DNA of 30,227 nt from Bacteroidales bacterium (GTDB lineage Bacteria; Bacteroidota; Bacteroidia; Bacteroidales; Bacteroidaceae), in assembly GCA_004555245.1 (NCBI GenBank), contig SFIS01000038.1, positions 1 to 30,227 on the forward strand, read 5' to 3'. How positions within the stretch are numbered: position 1 is the first letter of the stretch; the number at the start of each line of letters is the position of its first letter. The notes under the pieces are model-generated. The model did not search any database. It was given only the letters and a program-made list of their open reading frames with translations, and had not been told where the DNA came from. Shown in pieces: positions 16,213 to 22,955 of this stretch. The position numbers were made by a program, and so were the translations under genes.

Positions 16213-16244
16213 TTTGTCTCACTAAACAAAAAATAGTAAATTTG
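16213..16244 (+). promoter_or_regulatory. Strong promoter upstream of the DpnI-like gene
   Basis: TTTG (16213-16216), 20 bases, TAAATTTG (16237-16244) fits the Bacteroidetes consensus. The expected start near 16250 lies about 390 bases before the restriction gene. Confidence 0.8.
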
Positions 16245-16249
16245 CAGAG

Positions 16250-16641
16250 TGAAAAGCTAACTTATTAAAGTTGGGGGAGATTTTGGCAACATTAAGCGAG
16301 AAACTGCGACCAGCCTGGAGATTTGTCCTCGGGTCCACTTACCGTAGAGATCTAATGGCTGTACTATGCGAATCGGTCGGCATTGTCTCAGGTCTTGTGT
16401 GGCAGGACAACTGTCAGGAACCAACGGTCACTGACCAACGGGAGGTAATGACAGTACCTTGTATTGCGGACCACGTCTTCTCGTTTGTACAGTACTGTCT
16501 TCCAGACTGCCGTCTAAGCTATGATTACCGAGGGCTTTATATGTAACAGATGTTGTCCCCGTTGTCTTGAAAACCTCGCTAAACCATCACCTTAAAGCAT
16601 GTCGAAGGCATGCGAATCTTGAATCAATAAAAGAAAAGAAC
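16250..16641 (+). other. Long leader or possible non-coding RNA ahead of the DpnI-like gene
   Basis: The stretch is transcribed if the promoter at 16213 is used. An open frame from TTG 16271 to 16546 exists (91 residues), but its codons (many CTA, CGA, GTA) and residue mix do not look protein-coding, and it has no ATG start until residue 29. A GACAGTAC/GTACTGTC 8-bp stem (16450-16457, 16492-16499) is the clearest structure. It contains one GATC at 16349. It could be a regulatory leader, a small RNA, or a poorly recognised small protein gene. Confidence 0.3.
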
Positions 16642-17409
16642 ATGAATCTGAAATTCGATTTGTCTTTGGCTGAAGGTTACAGAAGTGCAAGCCAGATAGC
16701 ACGAGTGTTGACCGAAGATTGGTTGGCAAAGAACATGTACTGTCCTATCTGTGGAGAGATGTCTATCAAAAGGGCAGAACCTAATGCTCCAGTGAAAGAC
16801 TATGTATGTGAGAATTGCCGCTCTCAATACGAATTGAAAAGCAGGCACAACAACACTTCCCGCTTTCAGTCGGACGTAAACGACGGAGAATATAGCACGA
16901 TGATTAGCCGTATCACTTCTTTAGACAACCCAAGTTTTTTCTTTTTGCACTACGACCAAAATGAGGTGAACAACCTCGTCATTGTGCCTAAATGCTTTTT
17001 CACACCGCAGGTGATAAAGATGCGACCTCCATTAGAAGCAACAAGCAGAAGGGCTGGTTGGCAAGGTTGCATCATCAATATGAAGGAGATTCCTGCTACA
17101 GCGAAGATTCCAATTATTGTTGATGGCGTACCACGTCCTGTCCAGGATGTGACTACGCAATATAAAAAGGTATATAATCTACATACCGATTCTATTGAAA
17201 AGCGTGGATGGTTGCTTGACACACTTCGCCTAGTGGAAAGACTGGATACCGATTTCTCTTTGTCGCAAATATATATGTTTGTTGATGAACTACGGGAGAA
17301 GTATCCCCGGAACAATCATATCCAAGATAAGATAAGACAGCAGCTTCAGTTCTTGCGCGACAAAGGTTTCATTGAGTTCAAAGGGCGCGGACAGTACAGA
17401 AGGTTGTGA
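16642..17409 (+). CDS. dpnC: DpnI-like methyl-directed restriction endonuclease (cuts methylated GATC)
   Basis: The 255-residue product aligns along its whole length with my recollection of pneumococcal DpnI (254 residues), which cleaves GATC only when the adenine is N6-methylated. Matching blocks include ARVLTEDWLAKNMYCPICG, INDG-like VNDGEYSTMISR, NPSFFFLHY, TSRRAGWQGC, RGWLLDTL, and the C-terminal IRQQLQFLRDKGFIEFKGRG. Catalytic residues Asp53, Glu64 and Lys66 (VKDY and YELKS) and the four zinc cysteines Cys34, Cys37, Cys56 and Cys59 are intact. Residues about 183-254 form the C-terminal winged helix that also reads methylated DNA. ATG 16642 gives the family N-terminus; the longer reading from 16567 adds 25 unrelated residues. 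Sampled lines are about 33-47% G+C, below the neighbouring genes, which suggests transfer. The gene itself contains no GATC. Confidence 0.95.
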   Translation: MNLKFDLSLAEGYRSASQIARVLTEDWLAKNMYCPICGEMSIKRAEPNAPVKDYVCENCRSQYELKSRHNNTSRFQSDVNDGEYSTMISRITSLDNPSFFFLHYDQNEVNNLVIVPKCFFTPQVIKMRPPLEATSRRAGWQGCIINMKEIPATAKIPIIVDGVPRPVQDVTTQYKKVYNLHTDSIEKRGWLLDTLRLVERLDTDFSLSQIYMFVDELREKYPRNNHIQDKIRQQLQFLRDKGFIEFKGRGQYRRL

Positions 17410-17498
17410 TATACAAGAATAGAGGCGTGCTGGTTTCGTGTGTTTTTTGTAATTGAATATGCTCTACCTCAAAGTACATTGCGTCCTCCCTCTCTTCT

Positions 17499-17613
17499 GA
17501 TCATCTTTTAACACCATCCAAAACCCTGTGTCTCGGCTTAATGTTCTGATAGAGACGATGTTTGCAAGTATTTGAAAATGATCTATTTTGATCATGAAAG
17601 TTAAATAAGGATC
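17499..17613. promoter_or_regulatory. Cluster of four GATC sites upstream of the methyltransferase gene
   Basis: GATC occurs at 17499, 17580, 17590 and 17610, inside the 237-bp gap between the two island genes. The last three are 10 and 20 bases apart, in helical phase, ending 29 bases before the -7 element. There are no GATC sites in either flanking gene (16353-17498 and 17614-18818 were read through completely). This looks like a methylation-sensitive control region. Confidence 0.55.
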
Positions 17614-17641
17614 TTTAGATGACGGTGTGGTTTTTTCGTCG

Positions 17642-17649
17642 TAACTTTG
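17642..17649 (+). promoter_or_regulatory. -7 element of the methyltransferase gene, nearly leaderless
   Basis: TAACTTTG fits TAnnTTTG exactly. No good TTTG -33 element is found at the usual distance. The transcript would start only a few bases before the ATG at 17659. Confidence 0.5.
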
Positions 17650-17658
17650 TGCCCTGTT

Positions 17659-18696
17659 ATGAGGTACAACGTCACGATACAAGAGACACTGGCAAGGACT
17701 GTGCAAGTGGAAGCCGGCACGCAGAGAGAGGCGGAGCTGGCTGTCAGCAGATTGTATCGTGACAGTGAGATTGTACTGTCCTGTGACGATTATGTCGTGA
17801 CAAGGATAACGGCAGACAGTTATCTCCCTTACTATAAATCCCCTTCCAACGATTTCACTCTCATTCAAGGCGATTGTGTGGAAACGCTGTCGAAGTTCCG
17901 TTTTGGTTTCGACATGGTGTTTGCCGACCCTCCGTATTTCCTTTCTGGAGGCTGCATAAGCTATCAGAGCGGGAAGGTGGTGTGTGTCGATAAGGGCGAA
18001 TGGGACAAGCCGACGACAACGGAAGAGATGGATGCGTTTAACCTCCGTTGGCTCTCTGCTGTCCGCGAGCACATGAAGAATGATGCCACGATATGGGTTT
18101 CAGGTACTCACCATAATATTTTCAGTGTGCAGCAGCAGCTTCTTAAGCTCGGTTTCAAGATTCTCAACGTCATAACATGGGCGAAGACGAACCCGCCGCC
18201 AAATGTCTCGTGCCGTTATTTCACATATTCCACGGAGTTTATTATATGGGCGCGGAAGTCGCCGCGGGTGCCGCATTTCTTCAACTACCGACTGATGAAG
18301 GAACTGAACGGCGACAAACAGATGACCGATGTATGGCGTCTGCCTGCAATAGGTGTATGGGAGAAGACTTGCGGCAAGCATCCGACGCAGAAGCCATTGG
18401 GAGTGCTGGCGCGTCTGATACAGGCGAGCACAGAGCCCGGCGCATGGATTCTTGACCCTTTCAGCGGCAGTGCGACCACGGGCATCGCCGCCAATCTTCT
18501 CGGCAGACGCTACCTGGGTCTGGAGACGGAAGAGAAGTTTCTGGGCATGAGTCGTGCGAGACGTGAGGAGATAGAAAACGAGAAGACGCGCCAGGCGTAC
18601 GTCAGCCGCCTCGTGAAATCCGGCATTATCCTTTCACCCGACACATCGTCCGTGGCAGACGACAGTGACTTTGGCTACGGTGTGCCGTGGCTGTGA
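17659..18696 (+). CDS. DpnD/PcfM-like domain fused to a DpnA-type adenine DNA methyltransferase
   Basis: The 345-residue protein has two parts. Residues 1-53 (MRYNVTIQETLARTVQVEAG, then YRDSEIVLSCDDYV) fit the DpnD/PcfM family, the small partner of DpnI in pneumococcus. Residues about 65-310 match DpnA, the beta-class N6-adenine methyltransferase of the DpnII system: FADPPYFLSGG (catalytic DPPY at 90-93), VVCVDKGEWDK, TIWVSGTHHNIFSV, TWAKTNPPPNVSCRYFTYST, CGKHPTQKP, and DPFSGSATTG (SAM site, 266-275). The motif order (DPPY before FxGxxTTG) is beta-class. GATC is the expected but unproven target. ATG 17659 is chosen because the DpnD-like domain begins exactly there; the TTG at 17647 is inside the promoter element. 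Sampled lines of its latter half are 55-65% G+C, unlike the DpnI-like gene. About 35 extra C-terminal residues have no match I recognise. Confidence 0.9.
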   Translation: MRYNVTIQETLARTVQVEAGTQREAELAVSRLYRDSEIVLSCDDYVVTRITADSYLPYYKSPSNDFTLIQGDCVETLSKFRFGFDMVFADPPYFLSGGCISYQSGKVVCVDKGEWDKPTTTEEMDAFNLRWLSAVREHMKNDATIWVSGTHHNIFSVQQQLLKLGFKILNVITWAKTNPPPNVSCRYFTYSTEFIIWARKSPRVPHFFNYRLMKELNGDKQMTDVWRLPAIGVWEKTCGKHPTQKPLGVLARLIQASTEPGAWILDPFSGSATTGIAANLLGRRYLGLETEEKFLGMSRARREEIENEKTRQAYVSRLVKSGIILSPDTSSVADDSDFGYGVPWL

Positions 18697-18732
18697 ATAA
18701 GCAACTCTCTTATTCACGGTTGTTTTTCTTAG

Positions 18733-18807
18733 CGACAACAGGGACAACGGAGATGCAGGCTGTGTGGCATAAAGCCGCTGCTGCTGTCTCCGTTGTCCCT
18801 GTTGTCG
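18733..18807. terminator. Hairpin with perfect 21-bp stem between convergent genes
   Basis: Arms 18733-18753 and 18787-18807 are perfect inverted copies (CGACAACAGG... against ...CCTGTTGTCG) with a 33-base loop that has a short GGCT/AGCC stem of its own. It lies between the stop codons of the methyltransferase (plus) and the NigD-like gene (minus), the position of a shared terminator. There is no T-run. The arm itself contains GACAAC twice in tandem. Confidence 0.6.
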
Positions 18808-18820
18808 TCTTGCGTCCAGA

Positions 18821-19483
18821 TCATTCTTTCACCCACGTCTTCTGTTCCCATCCGCTTTCGGTGGGGATGCTGACTGTGACGGTGTCGCCTTGGGGCATAC
18901 TGGCGACGGGGATGGAGATGTATGTGTATGTGGTGTAGAATGCGGGTATGCCGTTCTGGCTGTGACAGAAGTAGAACTTGTGGTGGCTGTGTGTGCCACC
19001 GGTGAGGGTTGTGTCGGCTACGAGAGCGATGACGTGTTTCTTGTTGTCGGCTGTCGTTCCGCTTTTCATTCCGATGTCGAGGTTTAGGAATCTTGCGTTT
19101 TTGCTTATCCAGGCTGATCGTAGAGTTACGGCGTCGTTCATCTCCTGCCATCCTTCCACCTTGTCTTTGGGGTATGGTGTGATCACGGGCACGAGGTCGA
19201 GGCTGAGGGGTGTGATTGTCGTGGCGTCGGCGGGTTTGTTGTAGTAGAGCAGTGCTCTGTACAGTGTGTCAGCCTGGCTTGCCCAGGAGAGTGTCACGGG
19301 TTTGTCGAAGGTCAGTTTCTCGTTGCGGTCGTTGATGATATAGTCAGATACCTGTGCTGCGGTGTGCAGTTCGCACAGTTCTGCGACGACGTCGTTGTAT
19401 GCGGCTTCGTCGTTGTCAGAGCATGATGTGATGAGTGTTGTGCAGAAGGCGGTGACGATTGTCAGGAGCGTAGTCTTTTTCAT
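18821..19483 (-). CDS. NigD-like lipoprotein
   Basis: The 220-residue product has a lipoprotein signal (MKKTTLLTIVTAFCTTLITSC), with Cys21 the probable lipid site. Residues about 50-100 (ISND-type OB-like strand pattern, KLTFDKPVTLSWASQADTLY) and the C-terminal part (WISKNARFLNLDIGMKSG, KHVIALVADT, YISIPVASMPQGDTVTVSI) resemble the N- and C-terminal domains of the Bacteroidetes NigD family. I hold this assignment loosely, from strand pattern rather than a fixed motif. NigD-type proteins are cell-surface or periplasmic and of uncertain function. The gene is the last of the minus-strand housekeeping block, 34 bp after the acyltransferase gene, and it faces the methyltransferase gene across the hairpin at 18733. 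Confidence 0.6.
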   Translation of the reverse strand: MKKTTLLTIVTAFCTTLITSCSDNDEAAYNDVVAELCELHTAAQVSDYIINDRNEKLTFDKPVTLSWASQADTLYRALLYYNKPADATTITPLSLDLVPVITPYPKDKVEGWQEMNDAVTLRSAWISKNARFLNLDIGMKSGTTADNKKHVIALVADTTLTGGTHSHHKFYFCHSQNGIPAFYTTYTYISIPVASMPQGDTVTVSIPTESGWEQKTWVKE

Positions 19484-19517
19484 GATTGTGCGTTGTATGC
19501 AGGCAGGATGTCTTGTC

Positions 19518-20675
19518 TCATCCTGCCTGCTGTTCGTTCTGTTTCATCGCTTCCGTATAGTTGACGAGCGGGTTTGAATACATCGTCAGCATACAGTTGC
19601 GCAGGAAGTCGTTGTCTTTGTTCGGTATGTCGATTTTTGCGAGCTGCTGTTCGATGTATGTGTCGAATTTCTCCACGTCGGCTTTGGTGTAGTGTCCGGC
19701 GTTGTTGTCGTTTCCGTTCAGCCGGTCTGTCGCGATGTAGTTGCATGGGAAGAGTCTGTAGCTCCGGTGTATCTCTATGTCCATGCGTTTTGCGATGGCG
19801 GTGTAGTAGTCTGCTTTGTTCAGTCCGTCGAGTTCGTCAATCCATGTGTCGATGCATGGTGCGCATTCGTAGTGTATGCGTCCTTTGTATCCCATGATGC
19901 CGGTCTTCATGTTGTCGAGGTCGTCTTGGCGGCTTTTCTTGTATGCGGGGTTGTCTCGTTTGAGTTGGAACTCCTTTGCCTTGAGATAGTCGCACGGGTC
20001 GTATTCGTAGGATATGGCGAGCGGCACGATGTGCAGCTCGCGCAGGTCGCCTCCGTAGGCCAGCATTTTGAGCACTGACTCCTGTGTGCGGTCGTTTGAA
20101 TCCTTTGCCCTTCCTTCGCGTTGTGCAATCCAGATGTTCTCGCCTTTGTCTCTGACGGCGTGGTGTATGTATCTGGACATGAGCATGGAGCTTTCGAGGA
20201 GTTGTCTTGGCGACAGTCCTCTTCTGACGGTGAAGGCTTTGTTTATCTTCACGAGTGTCTTTATCCAGGGGTAGATGAGCAGGTTGTCTCCGATGGCAAT
20301 CTCCACGGTGTTGTCGTATCCGGCCTCGATGAGTTTCAGGTCGAGTATTGCCGAATCGAGCACGATGTCTCTGTGGTTGCTGACGTATGTGTGGTGTATG
20401 TTTTTGTCTGGCAGCGGGTGTCCGCTGAAGGTGCATCCGTCAGAGCATTTTCTCAGCACGTATCTCACTGCGTGTTTCATGTACCGCAGCTGGAAGTCGA
20501 GCGGTGAGTGTACGCCGATGAACATGGTGCGTATGATGAATCGCAGCACGCTTTTCGGCAGCGGGATGAATCCCCGCAGTATTGTCATGAACTGTCTGTC
20601 GTGCAGCAGTGATTCTACGGCGGCTTTCACTTCTCCTTCACCGTAGGGTCTGATGTCGTCAAAGGTCTCGGTCAT
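19518..20675 (-). CDS. Glycerol acyltransferase-like protein (PlsB/PlsC superfamily)
   Basis: The 385-residue product is probably an inner-membrane-associated acyltransferase that transfers a fatty acyl chain to a glycerol-phosphate or similar acceptor. The recognisable blocks are YVSNHRDIVLDSAIL (catalytic His101), IGDNLLIYPWIKTLVKINKAF, FTVRRGLS (150-155) and WIAQREGRAKDSND (182-195), the equivalents of motifs I to III of the superfamily. His101 and the next Asp are separated by five residues here (HRDIVLD), against four in the usual HX4D; Asp103 is an alternative. I recall this spelling from Bacteroidetes relatives, so it is likely a normal feature of that subfamily. The gene follows ddl with a 20-bp gap, so the two are surely co-transcribed. 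Exact substrate is unknown. Confidence 0.78.
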   Translation of the reverse strand: MTETFDDIRPYGEGEVKAAVESLLHDRQFMTILRGFIPLPKSVLRFIIRTMFIGVHSPLDFQLRYMKHAVRYVLRKCSDGCTFSGHPLPDKNIHHTYVSNHRDIVLDSAILDLKLIEAGYDNTVEIAIGDNLLIYPWIKTLVKINKAFTVRRGLSPRQLLESSMLMSRYIHHAVRDKGENIWIAQREGRAKDSNDRTQESVLKMLAYGGDLRELHIVPLAISYEYDPCDYLKAKEFQLKRDNPAYKKSRQDDLDNMKTGIMGYKGRIHYECAPCIDTWIDELDGLNKADYYTAIAKRMDIEIHRSYRLFPCNYIATDRLNGNDNNAGHYTKADVEKFDTYIEQQLAKIDIPNKDNDFLRNCMLTMYSNPLVNYTEAMKQNEQQAG

Positions 20676-20695
20676 AATGGCACTTTTATCTGTTG

Positions 20696-21688
20696 TCAGA
20701 ACTGGTTTTCCACTATCTCGGTCAGTACGTCAGTGATGTTGAGGCCGGCGGCGCGCACTTGTTGCGGTATGAATGATGTGGCTGTCATGCCGGGGGTTGT
20801 GTTTATCTCGAGCATGTTTATGTGGTCGGTGCCGTCAGCGTTCTTGCTTATGATATAGTCGATGCGTATGATGCCGTTGCAGTTGAGGATGTCGTAGATG
20901 GCGCTTGTGATTTTCGCCACGCGTCCGGCAGTCTCTGGTGCAAGTCTTGCGGGTGTTATTTCCTCCACTTGTCCGTTGTATTTTGCGTCATAGTCGAAGA
21001 ATTCGTTTTGCGTGACGACTTCCGTAGCGGGCAGCACGACGGCATTCTTTCGTGTCTTGTAGCATCCCTGACTTATTTCCGTTCCGGGTATGTACGCTTC
21101 TATCATTACTGTCTCTGATTCGAGGAACGCTTTTCTGAGAGCGGGTGCGAGGTGGTCGGGTGTCTTCACTTTGCTGACGCCGAAGCTCGAACCGTCAGCT
21201 GCGGGTTTGACGAAGACGGGCATGCCGAGGCGCGAGACGATGTCTTCTTCGTTTAGCATCTTCTCCTGTCCGTGGCGTACGAGGATGCTGTCGGCGACGG
21301 AGACACCGAATGCCCTGAGATAGTTGTTGAGTGCGAACTTGTCGAATGTGAGGGCTTCGACGAGTACGCCGCTGGTGGAGTAGGGTATGTGCAGCAGGTC
21401 GAAATATCCCTGCAGCACTCCGTTCTCTCCCGGTGTGCCGTGTATGGTGATGTATGCGTAGTCGAAATGGTGTCTCTTGCCTTGTGAGCTGAACGAGAAA
21501 TCGTTTTTGTCTATGCGTGCCGAGCTGCCGTCGTTGAGGTGTACGTTCCAGTCCGTTCCTTTCATCTCGACGATATACACGTCGTAGCGTTCTTTGTCGA
21601 AGAAGGAGTAGAGACCCTGTCCTGAACGCATTGAGACATCATGTTCGCTGGAGTCGCCTCCGCATACTATGGCTATTGTCCTTTTCAT
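20696..21688 (-). CDS. ddl: D-alanine--D-alanine ligase
   Basis: The 330-residue enzyme joins two D-alanines with ATP to make the dipeptide end of the peptidoglycan precursor, in the cytoplasm. Its ATP-grasp fold is clear: N-terminal CGGDSSEHDVSMRSGQGL, TIHGTPGENGVLQGYFDLL, the VFVKPAADGSSFGVSKV nucleotide-binding stretch, and the C-terminal IRIDYIISKNADGTDHINML with EINTTPGMTATSFIPQQ. ATG 21688 gives a normal N-terminus. It lies between rluD and the acyltransferase gene. In Bacteroidetes the PASTA-protein, rluD and ddl order is commonly conserved, which supports the operon reading. Confidence 0.95.
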   Translation of the reverse strand: MKRTIAIVCGGDSSEHDVSMRSGQGLYSFFDKERYDVYIVEMKGTDWNVHLNDGSSARIDKNDFSFSSQGKRHHFDYAYITIHGTPGENGVLQGYFDLLHIPYSTSGVLVEALTFDKFALNNYLRAFGVSVADSILVRHGQEKMLNEEDIVSRLGMPVFVKPAADGSSFGVSKVKTPDHLAPALRKAFLESETVMIEAYIPGTEISQGCYKTRKNAVVLPATEVVTQNEFFDYDAKYNGQVEEITPARLAPETAGRVAKITSAIYDILNCNGIIRIDYIISKNADGTDHINMLEINTTPGMTATSFIPQQVRAAGLNITDVLTEIVENQF

Positions 21689-21714
21689 TGTTTCTGTATG
21701 TTTGTTTTTTTAAA

Positions 21715-21752
21715 GGTTGACGGGTTGACAAGTTGACGAGTTTGCGAGTTGG
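21715..21752. repeat. Tandem TTGACNNGTTGAC-type repeat between rluD and ddl
   Basis: About four imperfect copies of a 10-base unit (GGTTGACGGGTTGACAAG, then further copies) lie in the 90-bp gap. A TTGTCAAC inverted copy follows at 21764. A related repeat occurs at 24595-24780. Confidence 0.8.
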
Positions 21753-21778
21753 TTCTTTTTATTTGTCAACTATAATAA

Positions 21779-22930
21779 CTATGATATGAATTTTCTCCAG
21801 TGGCTGACGAGTGCCTGCAGGTCGTCGGGCATGAGCGACGAGAAGTCCATCTGCTCTTTTGTCTCCGGGTGTACGAATCCGAGGGTCTGTGCGTGCAGGG
21901 CTTGTCTCGGGCAGAGTTTGAAGCAGTTGTTTATGAACGCCTTGTAGTGTGACGAGCGTTCGCCTCTGAGAATCTCCATCCCTCCGTATCTCTCGTCGGC
22001 GAAGAGCGGGTGTCCCATCGCTTTCATGTGCGCGCGAATCTGGTGTGTGCGCCCTGTCTCGAGGATACATTCTACGAGGGTGGTGTATCCGAAGCGTTCT
22101 TTCACCCTCCAGTGTGTGACGGCGGGTTTCCCTATTCCGGAATCCGGTGCGGTGACAGTCATGCGCAGGCGGTCTTTCGGGTCGCGCGTGATGTTGCCTT
22201 CTATGCGTCCGCTGTCGTCCTTGAGGTTTCCCCAGACGAGTGCGACATACGACCGGTGAGTGGTCTTCTCAAAGAACTGTTTTCCGAGAATCTGCTTGGC
22301 GTGCGGTGTCTTCGCGACAAGCAGCAGTCCGGACGTGTCCTTGTCTATGCGGTGTACGAGGCCCACTTCCGGGGAGTTGGGGTCGTATTCCGGCACGTCT
22401 CTCATGTGCCATGCTATGGCGTTGACGAGTGTGCCGGTGAAGTTTCCTGCTCCCGGGTGTACCACCATTCCCGCCTTTTTGTTCACCACCATGATGCTGT
22501 CGTCTTCATAGACGATGTCGAGTGGTATGTCTTCCGCCTTTATCGAGGTGTCGTGTGGTGGGTGTTTCAGCATGAGGGTGATGATGTCGTGGGGCCTGAC
22601 TTTGTAGTTCGACTTCACGGATTTCCCGTTAGCGTGTATGAATCCGGCGTCCGCCGCCTGCTGTATTCTGTTTCGTGACGAGTGTTGCAGATGTTCGAGC
22701 AGGAACTTGTCCACTCTTAGCGGTTCTTGTCCGGCGTCCGCCACGATGCGTTTGTGTTCGTAGAGGCATCCTTCGTCGGCTTCGTCGGGCATCGGCGTAT
22801 CGTCGAAGCCCTCGTCGTCAGCGGCGGCGGTGTCGTCGTCAGCGGCGTCTCCGGCATCCATTGTCTCGTATCGTATGGTGTCGTCGGCTTCTGTCTCGTC
22901 GATATATTTCTCTATGTTGTTTTCGTTCAT
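21779..22930 (-). CDS. rluD: 23S rRNA pseudouridine synthase, RluD-type
   Basis: The 383-residue enzyme isomerises uridines of 23S rRNA to pseudouridine. Residues 70-125 are an S4 RNA-binding domain (LRVDKFLLEHLQHSSRNRIQ). The catalytic HRIDKDTSG motif is at 193-201 with Asp196 the nucleophile. GLLLVAKT and the later THWRVKERFGYTTLVECIL and GRTHQIRAHMKAMGHPLFAD follow as in the family. The first 55 residues are an unusual acidic tail (about half D or E, with A and T) not needed by the fold; no earlier start or motif explains it. It is 25 bp after the PASTA gene and belongs to the same operon. Confidence 0.93.
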   Translation of the reverse strand: MNENNIEKYIDETEADDTIRYETMDAGDAADDDTAAADDEGFDDTPMPDEADEGCLYEHKRIVADAGQEPLRVDKFLLEHLQHSSRNRIQQAADAGFIHANGKSVKSNYKVRPHDIITLMLKHPPHDTSIKAEDIPLDIVYEDDSIMVVNKKAGMVVHPGAGNFTGTLVNAIAWHMRDVPEYDPNSPEVGLVHRIDKDTSGLLLVAKTPHAKQILGKQFFEKTTHRSYVALVWGNLKDDSGRIEGNITRDPKDRLRMTVTAPDSGIGKPAVTHWRVKERFGYTTLVECILETGRTHQIRAHMKAMGHPLFADERYGGMEILRGERSSHYKAFINNCFKLCPRQALHAQTLGFVHPETKEQMDFSSLMPDDLQALVSHWRKFIS

Positions 22931-22955
22931 GTCTTTACGTTTTTTTTCGTGAGGG

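Noticed and set aside
16271..16546. Small protein gene of 91 codons
   Set aside because: TTG start, codon use unlike neighbours and no recognisable family; kept only as a possible leader or RNA region.
16642..17409. Ordinary DpnII/MboI-type GATC nuclease (cuts unmethylated DNA)
   Set aside because: The sequence aligns end-to-end with DpnI, including its zinc cysteines and C-terminal winged helix, rather than with DpnII-type nucleases.
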